Assembly (NCBI GenBank): GCA_900095095.1
Contig: FMBT01000301.1
Coordinates: forward strand, 496,001-560,000
From: Fragilariopsis cylindrus CCMP1102
Lineage: Eukaryota > Bacillariophyta > Bacillariophyceae > Bacillariales > Bacillariaceae
Direction of reading: 5' to 3'
DNA: 64,000 nucleotides
Shown here in pieces: positions 10,868 through 20,440 of the stretch (the stretch's first letter is position 1; each line of letters opens with the position of its first letter). The notes beneath the pieces were generated by a model. That model did not search any database and was not told the origin of the DNA. It worked only from the letters and a program-made list of their open reading frames with translations. The translations under genes and the position numbers were made by a program.

Positions 10868-11215
10868 AGTATTCGCATTTCCTGCATCTTTACTGCCCAT
10901 GCAGTTTTCAAAGCACGATTAAATTGAAGATTTTAAGAGTGAGTTCACTTTTATGGTGTGCGAATGAATGAATCAATCGAATAAGCGTTGCACGGAGGAA
11001 GTACAGCCAGCACACACACATCCAGTGTCTCTCTTTTCTCTCTTTTAACCTTCCTTAATGTTTAAGTCGTGTATGTAAACAATACTTCAAGTACACACGT
11101 AACACCATAACAATAACAATAATAATAACAATAATCATAAGAAGAACACCACAAGAAAATCAAAACAAAAATCAAAACCAATCTTTTACAACAACAAGAA
11201 GTAATATATAGTATT
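10868..11215 (+). repeat. triplicated 5' flank, copy A
   Basis: Motifs in order: a cgcatttcctgc-like stretch, catgcagttttcaaagcacg, a pyrimidine tract tctctcttttctc, tgtttaagtcg, tgtaaacaat, and a CACCACAA / CAAAACAAAAA purine-rich leader directly before the ATG. The same order recurs near 12487-12718 and 13553-13805, so this is a duplicated promoter plus 5' leader. Confidence 0.75.
10983..11003 (-). mobile_element. single MITE end (relic)
   Basis: These 21 bases match the terminal repeat of the MITE at 52164-52525 exactly, including the TA. No opposite end was found within several hundred bases, so this is either a solo relic or a chance-preserved end. It sits inside the 5' flank of the first Cys-rich membrane paralogue. 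Confidence 0.45.
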
Positions 11216-11881
11216 ATGACGATCCGAGATAACAACAGTAATAATAATAAATCATTCGCATCAGCAGCGCCAACGACGACAGAAACAGATGCAGTAGCTT
11301 TTAACGTGAACGCTGATGATGATGTCTTCAATGAAGATACTAATATTCCATTTGCACACGCTTCCAGTTTATCAACAACAACCACAACAGCTGCTAATAA
11401 TAGTGGATTATACGGACAACTAAATAATAATAATAATGCTGGTGCAACAACTACTACAACTCATGCTGCTCAAAGGACCCCCATTGCTTATTCTACTGGA
11501 AAGCCACCACAACCACGGTCATCTTCTGTCGCTGTTGCGACAGGTGCACCAACACCAACACCAACACCAATATATGCGACTCATACTACCAGATATAATA
11601 ATAGTTCAGAATGTTGTACACGTTGGAATACTTGTGGTGGAATTACTTGTATTGTACTATCCTGTTTTTTTATTGGTTGTTGTTTACCAATCTTTCTATC
11701 AATAATTATGACAATTGGATTTGCTACTAATTATGATTATGATGATGATGATTCTTATAATAATATGGCAGTAGTTGACGATTATTATAATAGTAATTTT
11801 GATATTACCAATAATAATTTTACTATTGGAAACAATAATTTTACTATTGGAAATAATAATTTTACTCTTGGAAACTTTTAG
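11216..11881 (+). CDS. Thr/Asn-rich single-pass Cys-rich membrane protein, paralogue 1
   Basis: The 221-aa protein starts MTIRDNN and has an Asn/Thr/Ala-rich N-terminal half that contains TPIAYSTGKPPQP and SSSVAVATGAPTPTP. A Cys-rich hydrophobic segment follows at about residues 135-172 (ECCTRWNTCGGITCIVL, then FFIGCCLPIFL), then an Asp/Tyr-rich tail. The end is three copies of NNNFTxGN (about 11811-11880). The gene at 12719 is a clear paralogue: MTIxDN, KSFASA, TTPIAYSTGKPPQP and SSVAVATGAP are shared. Topology is inferred: a soluble N-terminal part, one membrane span, and cysteines near the membrane that could be acylated. No known family is recognised. Confidence 0.7.
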   Translation: MTIRDNNSNNNKSFASAAPTTTETDAVAFNVNADDDVFNEDTNIPFAHASSLSTTTTTAANNSGLYGQLNNNNNAGATTTTTHAAQRTPIAYSTGKPPQPRSSSVAVATGAPTPTPTPIYATHTTRYNNSSECCTRWNTCGGITCIVLSCFFIGCCLPIFLSIIMTIGFATNYDYDDDDSYNNMAVVDDYYNSNFDITNNNFTIGNNNFTIGNNNFTLGNF

Positions 11882-12486
11882 CTATTAAATTAGTAATTAA
11901 TTAATACAGTATTTTATTTAGATCAAATCTTCTTCTTCTTCTTCTTCTTCTAAAAACGTAAAACGCAATAGCCTAACTACTAGTAATAGTAATAGTAGTT
12001 TGTTCTGCTATTATAATTACGATACCATACCATTGTCTTACTTGTTAATAGTGTAACTCGTGTAATGTGTCATATAATAACTCGTGTTCATTATAGTCCT
12101 CTTCAATAAGTTACCCCTTAAGTTAGTTGATCTGGTGCAATACAATACAACTGGGTAAAAATCCAGAAAGAGATCATAAAAGGTAAATCAGAATTTCGTT
12201 TGGGTTTTGATATAACGTAGTAGGACTTGTTGTTCTCCACTTGTAGGAGTACTACTACTGCTACTACTACTGCATACTAGTCGAGTCGAGTCGAGTCGGA
12301 CTGAGGATGTGGAGTTGAAGTGGGCGTCGTATTGTTTGCTTGTTGGTATTGAGGATATTATCCATGGTTGGAGGGTGATTAGAAGGAGTGCATCGTAGCT
12401 ACTACTGGTACATACTATCAGCTACTAGCAAGCTACTATTATTAGTACCGTAGCTAGCTATTACTATGTACAGTACCAAGTATTTT
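11882..12486. other. intergenic spacer with short repeats
   Basis: A (CTT)n tract at 11927-11951, a GTCGAGTCGAGTCG repeat near 12280 and many AGCTAC/TACTAG motifs (12240-12470) are present. No gene is seen. Confidence 0.4.
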
Positions 12487-12718
12487 CCGAGTCGTGGAGC
12501 ACAATTCTTAAATTTCAAAGCACGATTAAATTAAATCACGCTGTCTCTCTTTTCTCTTTTACAGTAAAACAATGTTTTTGATGTTTAAGTCGTACAGTAT
12601 GTAAAAAACTAATGTTTACGAACAGACAAACTTAGTAGACCTCTAATGAAAATAATGAGACCACAAAAATCAAAACAAAAACAAAACCAATCTTTACAAC
12701 AAGTATTATTATTATACT
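12487..12718 (+). repeat. triplicated 5' flank, copy B
   Basis: The ordered motifs of copy A recur: tttcaaagcacgattaaatt, tctctcttttctc, tgtttaagtcg, and the CCACAAAAATCAAAACAAAA leader before the ATG at 12719. An out-of-frame upstream ATG at 12655 lies inside the leader. Confidence 0.75.
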
Positions 12719-13292
12719 ATGACGATCCAAGATAATGGTAATAATAAATCATTTGCATCAGCGCCATCAACAGAAGAAGAATCATATGATCCAGAAGCTT
12801 TTATCGTGAACGCTGCTGATGATGTCTTCGCTTTAAGTGTATCAACAACAGCTGCTGCTAATAGTGGATACGGACAACTAAATAAGAGTGCTATTAGTGC
12901 AACAACTAATGCTGCTGCTCATACGACCCCCATTGCTTATTCTACTGGAAAACCACCACAACCGCCGTCACCACAGCCACGGCCATCATCCTCATCTGTC
13001 GCTGTTGCGACAGGTGCACCAATGCCAACACCAACTTCTGCTACTACTAAAACTACCAGTACAACAACTACTACTAATACTCGAGGTAATAATTCACAAT
13101 GTTGTTGTACAGGTTTGACTTGTTGTGGAATTACTTCTATTGTACTAGTAAGTATATTCTTCATTATATTAATTTGTATATTAGCACCAGTACTTTTTAT
13201 TTTATTTTTAGGGAATGTGCTGGATGGCAACTGATTATGATGATGATTCTTATAATATGGCAGTAATTGACGATTATTATAATAATAACTAA
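12719..13292 (+). CDS. Thr-rich Cys-rich membrane protein, paralogue 2; possible intron across the membrane segment
   Basis: This is a paralogue of the gene at 11216, sharing MTIQDN, KSFASA, TPIAYSTGKPPQP and SSVAVATGAP. After QCCCTGLTCCGITSIVL there are two readings. Unspliced, the frame continues through a hydrophobic helix and stops at 13234 (171 aa). Alternatively, a 64-nt intron at 13148-13211 (donor gtaagt, acceptor tttattttag-type) is phase 0. Its removal joins the frame to GMCWMATDYDDDSYNMAVIDDYY, ending at 13292 (169 aa). That tail matches paralogue 1 (ATNYDYDDDDSYNNMAVVDDYY), which supports its being or having been coding. Splicing would delete the membrane helix. A plain frameshift after duplication is the alternative. 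Confidence 0.65.
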
Positions 13293-13552
13293 TCCTTGAT
13301 AATACCAATGACTAAACTTATAATGGAAACTAAAAACCTTAACGGAAACAATATATAATATAATGGATTGGCAAATGAATATAATGACTTTTGAATGAAA
13401 ACTAAACTAACATTCAATCGTTTTCATCATCGTTTGTGATATTGTGATGGAATAGATCTATCTACTTATATTATCCTACTATTAATAGTAATAGTAATTT
13501 AGTTTTTAACCGTGTATTCTAGAATAACTTCTCTATACTAGTAAGAAGGATT

Positions 13553-13805
13553 AATTCGCATTTCCTGCTCATGCAGTTTTCAAAGCACGGTTGAAATAAA
13601 TCAGTGACATAATACCACCCGGCCACTGTCTCTCTTTTCCCTTTTAACAATGCTTTATGTTGAAGTATGTACAGTAAAAAATCCAACTTCAATGTTTACA
13701 AAGAACAGACCTAGTAGACTACTGAAGACTCACTCGGAAGTAAACAATACACACGTAACACGGTAACAATATTAATATGACACCACAAAAACAAAAACAA
13801 AACAT
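13553..13805 (+). repeat. triplicated 5' flank, copy C
   Basis: This is the third copy: cgcatttcctgctcatgcag, tttcaaagcacgg, tctctcttttccc, the tgtttacaaagaacagacc segment shared with copy B, the acacgtaacac segment shared with copy A, and the CACCACAAAAACAAAAAC leader. Here the leader homologue carries an ATG (13777) and would be translated as MTPQKQKQN, fused to an unrelated downstream frame. Confidence 0.7.
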
Positions 13806-14088
13806 CGGCAAGACCATCACTATGATTGTTCGAGTCCAAAACAACCTTGATACAATGAAGTTAAAAATTGATGGCGATGCTGGCGCCATGGAATCCACTA
13901 TTCGAGTCGCAGTGATGCAGGAATACAGGCAGCGACAACAACGGGATAATAACTCCAGTACAAAGTATAAACTCACCCAGGCCCTGAGTTTCGATCCTTC
14001 TTGCACTCACGCAATCGATCCTAATCAAACACTACGCTCACAGGGTATTTAACACGGGAGTATGGTATATTGCTGTTTGGAAGAAGCA
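13777..14088 (+). pseudogene. truncated ubiquitin-like (Npl4 N-terminal type) frame under a borrowed 5' flank
   Basis: The 91-aa frame starts in sequence homologous to the 5' leader of the neighbouring genes. The domain proper starts at the internal ATG 13822: MIVRVQNNLDTMKLKI, then a helix, then SFDPSCTHAIDPNQTLRSQG. After a TAA at 14050 the same frame continues HGSMVYCCL. Npl4-type Ubl domains end in LxSLGLKHGDMxxL, so the stop appears to interrupt the last strand. A second in-frame stop follows near 14108. Npl4 is the p97/Cdc48 adaptor of ubiquitin-dependent extraction; the rest of that protein (zinc finger, MPN) is not seen. The family call is tentative because it rests on pattern alone. 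Confidence 0.4.
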
Positions 14089-14629
14089 GAAGCAGCAACA
14101 GAAGAATAAGAAGAAGAAAATCGAAAACATTCTCTTCGTGATGTTGATAGAACATCGTTTCCGCTTATAAGCGAATGTCGATTATATACAAAGAAAATAC
14201 ATACGGTAGGGTATGAAATAACAACGATTGATCCTACTGATAACGATAAGATAACAATTGAAAAACGACCTTTAGAAAATCTATTCACAATTTTAGTAAT
14301 TATGCATTTTGTAAGGGTAAAATTACTGAATTCTATACCGTTAATAATTTATTTGCTCGCGATCCTCATTCGTTGGATTTAAGTCCTCTAAAGCTTCCCC
14401 TTTCCTTTCCTGGCAACTCCACCGAGATGATATTCAATTCCAGCAGAGAACATTTCAGTGGCAATAATATGACATGGCACGTAATGTCAAGAAGCTTCGT
14501 ATCCAATTCTGATTTCTCGTTTCGTTCTTCCTTTTGTCCCTGGCATTATTCCGAGTTCTATCTCTGGTGGCAGGCGAGAGTTGGCTGGTCTTCATGCAGT
14601 ATCGCAACTTAGCACGCATCATGAATAGA

Positions 14630-14676
14630 TTATCGTTATCGTTATCGTTATCGTTATCGTTATCGTTATCGTCATC
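14630..14676. repeat. hexanucleotide microsatellite (TATCGT)n
   Basis: About seven perfect TATCGT units lie immediately downstream of the two-helix membrane-protein gene on the opposite strand. Confidence 0.9.
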
Positions 14677-14703
14677 GGAGTCATTTATTATAATCATTAT
14701 TAA

Positions 14704-15462
14704 TTAATGTCGCCGTTCATCGGCGTAGATAGTCCACTTGGGATCGAAATTGTTATTCTTGCTATTCTTGTCATTCTTGTCATTGTTCCCCCTTTCATTT
14801 ATAGTAACTTTTATATCAATATTTGGTTTATTTTTTAATATATGATATTCAAATTTTGCATTCTCAATTTTATAATGTAACTTATTACGTTTATTACGTT
14901 GATATTTCAATTGTTGTATAAATAATTGATCCTGTTCCAGTTCATTCATCCAATTCTCCCATGCAATTGATAATGCAGTAATATAGAATATTGTTCCTGC
15001 TGGTAATAAAGACCATTCATCCACAAGAATGAATGGTATTAATGTAAATAAAAATATACACAATTGTGATTTTCGATGTATTGATACTACCAATTTTCCT
15101 TGATTCTTGTTGTTGTTGTTGTGTTGTGATTGTTGTTGTCGTTCTTCGTGTTGTTGTAATTCCCAAAATCTTGTTTTTGGATTTGAAAATTGATCATAAT
15201 CATATCGTCGTCGTCGTTGTGGTTCAATTTCAATTACTTGTCGTAATCGAAGAGGAACTAATGGCTGTAATAGTCGATTTGTAGTGGAAGGAGAATGTTG
15301 TTGCTGTCTTCTTCTTCTTCTTCTTCTTCTGTATTGGATCTCTTTCATGGAATCTTGATCATCTTTATCCGTATCCGCCGTTTTCTCTTCCTTGACGACG
15401 ACATCGTCGTTGTTTTGTGGATAGCATTCCTCGAGCAATAACAATGATGGAATTGGGATCAT
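14704..15462 (-). CDS. unrecognised two-helix membrane protein
   Basis: The 252-aa protein has a low-complexity N-terminal third with a poly-Arg/Gln stretch (RRRRRRRRQQQ). A conserved-looking part follows: NPKTRFWELQQHEERQQQ, then two closely spaced hydrophobic segments (about residues 130-170: LCIFLFTLIPFILVDEW and LLPAGTIFYITALSIAW). A charged helical region after that (ELEQDQLFIQQLKYQRNKRNKLHYK) could be a coiled coil. No known family is recognised. Two short helices with a tight turn suggest an organelle or ER hairpin membrane protein, which is inference only. No intron is needed. Confidence 0.6.
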   Translation of the reverse strand: MIPIPSLLLLEECYPQNNDDVVVKEEKTADTDKDDQDSMKEIQYRRRRRRRRQQQHSPSTTNRLLQPLVPLRLRQVIEIEPQRRRRYDYDQFSNPKTRFWELQQHEERQQQSQHNNNNKNQGKLVVSIHRKSQLCIFLFTLIPFILVDEWSLLPAGTIFYITALSIAWENWMNELEQDQLFIQQLKYQRNKRNKLHYKIENAKFEYHILKNKPNIDIKVTINERGNNDKNDKNSKNNNFDPKWTIYADERRH

Positions 15463-16268
15463 ACTTGTACTTGTACTTGTTCTAGGACTACTCTATTTTA
15501 ATTGTCAATGTTGGATTGCTATATCTGTCGTAAGTGTGATATATTCAATAGAGTGAAGTAGCGAGAATGAATGAATGAATGGAAGGAAGAAAGATGTAGC
15601 TACTTGCTAGCTTTGATACACCCACCAGATAAACAAGACAACGAAAATGAAGCTTTATCATCTTATTTTACCGTTGATGGGTTAGCTAGTATCAATCAAA
15701 AATCTCAAATTTTGAAACGGCAACAACACGACAGGGCGTTGCGCAAGCATGAGCGATTGTCCGAATTATTATTTGTACGACTTACGAAGAGGTAGGCGCG
15801 CCAAAAATCTCTTTTACTAACGGGAATGGATGACAAACATGATTCCAAGAATGAATCATGATCAAATCTATCATTCGTGACTAAACGCTGGACACACCAG
15901 CCACAAGAACAAAATGAAAAGAAAGCAAAAATAAATAATAAATCGCAGCCCATCGATCAATCAATCATCGGAATGATGCCTACCAGTACCACATCCATTG
16001 TCTTCCGTTCAGATCAAAAAGAAAAAGATTTTCTTCTTCTTTTTTAAACGACTTTCCTGTTGTCGGCGGTAAGATAGCACAGAGTACTATACGGTAGACG
16101 ATAGCATTGCATTGAGACCAACGCTTACCAGTTCAATTTTCAAAATTACTTTTTGAGAGATCTTTCTAGCTACGCTACTAGGCAGTCTATTAACAGCTTT
16201 GAGTAGGTAGTGCATCAAGGTCAAAACAAAACAAAAAAGTATCAGGTCAAAAATCAAATTCAAAAAAT
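15463..16268. other. divergent intergenic region
   Basis: No convincing gene is seen. A short plus-strand frame at 15571-15795 (74 codons) has no recognisable motif and begins in an ATGAATGAATGAATG repeat. The stretch presumably holds promoters for the membrane protein (minus) and the CX9C protein (plus). Confidence 0.4.
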
Positions 16269-17171
16269 ATGTCGAACGAATCATCATCATCAAACGACAA
16301 GAAGGAACAGAATGCAACATCGTCGTCCTCAACATCGTCGTGGTTTGGATCATTATTATCATTGAAACAACAATGGGAAGAATTTGATGATGGACAACGT
16401 ATTAATCGATTAAAAGCATGTCAAATTCTGGATGAGATATTAAATAATTGTCAACAAAAACAAATAGCGCAACAGCAACAACAACAAAATCCATCTCAAC
16501 AACAGCAACAATCATCACAGCAACAGCAAAATGATGATGTTGATGATCCAATTGAATCTGTCTCAATTGGTTTAAGGAATATGAAATATTTTGGTTGGAG
16601 AGGTATTTTATCATCAAAGAAGAGCGCGGACACGGATACGGACACGGACGAAATAACGAAAATACAGGACGAAAATGGAAATAGTAATGCCAGCACTAAT
16701 GGTAATGAGATTACAAACAACGACGAACACGAAAAAAATCAATTATTATTTCATTCAAAAATACGTCAATCCTGTTCCAGAGAACAACATGCTGTTTGGG
16801 CATGCCGTTCTGTATCCACTGGTTGTGGGAAAGATTTATCACAATTAAAACGTTGTTTTGAAGATATTGATACAGATACAGATACAGAAATCGAAAAATT
16901 ACCACCACATTATCGAATATTAACAGCACCATATACAAATTATGAAGGTATTGTTGAAAAAACTGAAGAAGAAGCACAAGCACAATCATTGGCAACAATG
17001 ACGACAACGACGACATCTGTTGATAATTCAAAATCATTGTCTTCTTCCTTGGCTTCTTTGAAACAGCGTATACCTTGTTATGATATACAGCGTCAATTAG
17101 GATCATGTGTCACAATCAATGGAAAACAATTATTAGAACGAAAACAGAAAAGAGAAGAGAACAATAAATAA
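16269..17171 (+). CDS. protein with four CX9C motifs (CHCH-like, mitochondrial intermembrane space type)
   Basis: The 300-aa protein has four Cys pairs, each with exactly nine residues between: CQILDEILNNC (51-61), CSREQHAVWAC (169-179), CGKDLSQLKRC (186-196) and CYDIQRQLGSC (270-280). The central two form a classical twin CX9C hairpin with six residues between helices. The outer two are separated from it by long Gln- and Asp/Thr-rich inserts. Twin CX9C proteins are imported and oxidised by the Mia40/Erv1 relay or, in some lineages, Erv1 alone, and often serve respiratory-chain assembly. Here the outer motifs could pair with each other as a second hairpin. Other conserved-looking parts are SWFGSLLSLKQQWEEFDDGQ and LPPHYRILTAPYTNYEG. 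The protein is much longer than usual family members (about 80-150 aa), mostly from low-complexity inserts. Confidence 0.7.
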   Translation: MSNESSSSNDKKEQNATSSSSTSSWFGSLLSLKQQWEEFDDGQRINRLKACQILDEILNNCQQKQIAQQQQQQNPSQQQQQSSQQQQNDDVDDPIESVSIGLRNMKYFGWRGILSSKKSADTDTDTDEITKIQDENGNSNASTNGNEITNNDEHEKNQLLFHSKIRQSCSREQHAVWACRSVSTGCGKDLSQLKRCFEDIDTDTDTEIEKLPPHYRILTAPYTNYEGIVEKTEEEAQAQSLATMTTTTTSVDNSKSLSSSLASLKQRIPCYDIQRQLGSCVTINGKQLLERKQKREENNK

Positions 17172-17628
17172 AGCAACAACAGCAACAACAACACTCGTCA
17201 TGAGAGACTGGCAAAAGTGTTGCTGTTTTAGAATTTGCTATCTGTGCAATTCTTCTGGAAAACCTTTTGCAGGTGAAGTTTGTACAATAATAGTGTATTC
17301 CTGGTGGTGCATGCTGGTGGTTCTGTCAATTCCTGTCAACTAAAAACTATACAAAACAACAACACACACGACTTTTATTTGATGTACACTTCTTGGAAAC
17401 TTGTGTAAGTGAAGGTTCGGTTGTCCAATAAACCATGTGCTTTAGCTAGCTGGAGAACAACACTCAAAAAGTTGGCTCAAGGTAAATATAATGAGCTGTT
17501 GGGGGAGATCTATAGACCTAAATAAAAGTGCAGTTTCGTACTGTATAATCCTACCTACTTGTTTATCAATTCGTTTAGTTAGTTAGGACTAATATGTGCA
17601 GTGTACCGGACTGCATTATACTAAAAAT
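17172..17628. other. convergent intergenic spacer
   Basis: The spacer holds (CAA)n right after the CX9C-protein stop, then AT-rich sequence. No gene is recognised. Confidence 0.4.
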
Positions 17629-18142
17629 CTACACACCTTTGTCCACCCACGCTTGGTATTCCAATTCATCTGCAACAGTCCGAGACGATTTAAAATCGCC
17701 CTTGTACGCCCGTTCGACTCGTTCCCATTGATCATTCCAAATAGTACGTACTCGTGGTAAGCGACTGCTCTCAAACTCGAGTACTGCGGCTTCAATGGAT
17801 GCACGTGTGTGGTGAACGCTAGTGTGAGCATCATCGACAGTATCATTATCGTTATCGTTGGCATTACCGCCAGACGATGCTTGTGTTTGTTCTAGAATAC
17901 GGGCTAGTACAACGCAATCCTCAAAGGCCATGGCCCCACCCTGGCCTCCGAAAGATCTCATGGCATGGGCAGCGTCTCCAATCAGTGTCACCCGACCGGT
18001 TCCTCCCCATCCCGTATTCACATTCGCATTCGCGTCTTGATTTTTCTCCGGTAATGCTATTTTGACAAAAGGAAGCGAATGATTCAATTCTTCTGGGTCG
18101 GCTAGTTCAAAGACAGCCTCAATCAGTGAAGTAGTCTTTTTA

Positions 18143-18174
<32 letters not shown>

Positions 18175-19309
18175 ATCGTCGTTATCATTGTTGTCGATCG
18201 AATCGAGGTAAGCACCGAGAGCATCTCTCGGATGACTAAATTTGACAGCCGCATCGGGTTCTCGTGTATTCACAGTCCACGTCATGACACCGGGATATTT
18301 GGAGTGGAAACTTTTTCAGGCCGACTACACAGTCTGGACCACATTTGATGTACCCCATTACCATCTTTCCTGTCGTCAATAGGGGCGACGTTAACAGTGG
18401 CGCCAACAATTTCCGAGCATTATTAATGTTGTTGTTATCAATAGCGTCGTCATCGTCGTTGTCGTCGTCGTCAATAATAGAAATCGATCCTCCCAAACTG
18501 ACAGATCTAGTATGGATGGCGGGATCAAGATCCAACGCCGCTCGCACGGCGGAATGAACACCATCGGCTCCTACCACCAGTATTCCAGGGAGGTCGAGCA
18601 CATCTTCGGCTTCGTTGTCTATTTGCGTATTTGTACCTTCGTCATCCTTTTGCGTTAGTGTTTGCGTTTGCTGTGTTCTCGTGAAACGTGCCTTGATGAA
18701 ATCGGGATGGTCATCTTCTACATCGGAAAACGACCAACCCATGTGCAACGATATGTTGTTATTCATCAACATCACTTGCTTCAACAACGATTCCCGCACC
18801 ATCCACCGCGCATACATTTTGCATTCCGAGTGGGGTAATGGAACTCCCATTTCGTACAGTGGATCCATCGCCTCTTGGCAGACTTGTTCCAATGCTCGGA
18901 CTGCATTCGGTTGCATCAGATAGGTGCTACCCTTTCGTTGGCCCCAATCATGACGGCGTTCGACGATATGTACACGATACCCGAGTTTAGCAAGGCCCAG
19001 GGAGACCGAAAGACCTGTCAAACCCCCGCCTACCACTATGATTTGAGTCTGATTTTTGTGTTTGTCATAGTTTTTGTCGTTGTCGTTCCGTTCATTTCTA
19101 TAACTACTTTCATGTTGTGTTCCACCACAACCTAGCTGATTCTGATTCTGATTCTGATTCTGAGACGTTGACGTTGACGTAAAGCAACGACGTAGAGGAG
19201 ACGACGACTGGTAGTAGCCCCCGCCGATCGACGATGTTGTTGTTGATATCGTTGATGCAGATCTTATTGCTGCGGTGTGGTAGTATGCTGCTATTGATGT
19301 TGATGATGA
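17629..19309 (-). CDS. FAD-dependent aromatic-ring monooxygenase, one frameshift; 5' exon unresolved
   Basis: All three signatures of the class A flavin monooxygenase fold are visible: the dinucleotide-binding VVGGGLTGLSVSLGLAKLGY followed by VHIVERR, the DG motif LVVGADGVHSAVR, and the GD motif GRVTLIGDAAHAM with GGQGGAMAFEDCV. The family hydroxylates or epoxidises aromatic or isoprenoid substrates with NAD(P)H and O2 (salicylate hydroxylase, UbiH/zeaxanthin epoxidase relatives); the substrate here is unknown. The frame changes once at a T5 run (18312-18316; A5 in sense). The sequence runs ..GLKK before it and reads SFHSKYPGVMTWTV after it if one A is dropped. Upstream, the frame is open to 19309 with a Ser/Thr/Gln-rich leader but no ATG. 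A first exon is therefore missing, possibly the MRFPFTS.. frame just upstream (19480-19291). Confidence 0.7.
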
Positions 19310-19312
19310 TTA

Positions 19313-20440
19313 CGTTGCGGCGATGATAGACGACGACTGTGACAATGAAAATACGATGACGATCGTTTACTCCTTATTGTCGTCGCTATTAATCTTGCTC
19401 TTGCTCTACTACTACTACTACTACTACTAGAAGTAGCAGCTGCACTGATACTAGTAAATGGAAATCGCATGTGTGTTGTCCTTGTGTTTTTTTGTGGAAT
19501 CTTGACAGAGATAGCAGAGAGAGAGAGAGAGAGACGATGGAAGATGTTGAGGAGTTCTGTATTATTTGTATTTTGGATTGTACTAGTGCTGTGCTGGTAG
19601 CGTATCCTCTCGTCTCTCGTCAAACTCACAAAAGTAAGAGTAAAAAGGAGGAAAGCGAAAAAAATATGTCATGTCTCAATACAGCGAAACGTGAATGAAC
19701 CGGAATTCATTCCAATGAGTCGATCGATCCGCGCGCTCTTCTCGAATTTTACGCGAGTAAAACCCCGATTTTTGTCGAAAAAATTTCGCGTATCTAAGCA
19801 ACAATTATATGTGTTACAGTACATGTACTGGTAATGCAAGAACAATGAGACATTTTTCAAATTTTATGTCACATCATGATACAACATAGGATACGGAAGT
19901 AGTAACCTATCTATTCGTGGTCATATTCGCCATAATTGTTTACTACTAAATTACTCGTGGTAGTTTTTGGCGCGTGAAATAAAGTTCCTTCGCAATTTTG
20001 TCGAGTTTGATACGGGTTTAGTTGATTGGTATGGGGATTTTATGTGAACTAAAGACAAAAATATCTACCAGCTAAGATTCAATTCACTTTCCTTGTTGTT
20101 CGAGATTGCGTCTTCTTCGTTGCGTGTTTAACTCAACAAATACAAACAACAAACAACATCAAAACAAAAATCATTTGCAAAGCAGAATGCCCAAACGGAT
20201 AGATTTTTTTGCTTTCATCATTCCGTGACGATACGATACTTTATAGTTTATTTATTTATTTGTACACATACTTAATACCGTACTTATTCACTTCATTTCC
20301 CTTCTACCGAGGCGAAAAGAAAGAACGAATATAAAACAGAAAGGCAACTAATCTAAAATAAACTAAATTATCAATCACAAACAACAACAACTGTAATCAT
20401 TTTATAGAAGGCATTCGTAACAAAAAGTCCAAGTAGTATT
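19313..20440. other. divergent intergenic region
   Basis: This stretch may contain the missing first exon of the monooxygenase (a minus-strand frame with an Arg/Ser-rich, transit-peptide-like MRFPFTSISAAATSS start near 19470). A GA microsatellite lies at 19516-19533. The rest, to 20440, is AT-rich promoter and leader for the PT-repeat gene. Confidence 0.4.

Noticed and set aside
15571-15795. 74-codon plus-strand frame
   Set aside because: Starts in an ATGAATG repeat and shows no motif, signal or neighbour support.
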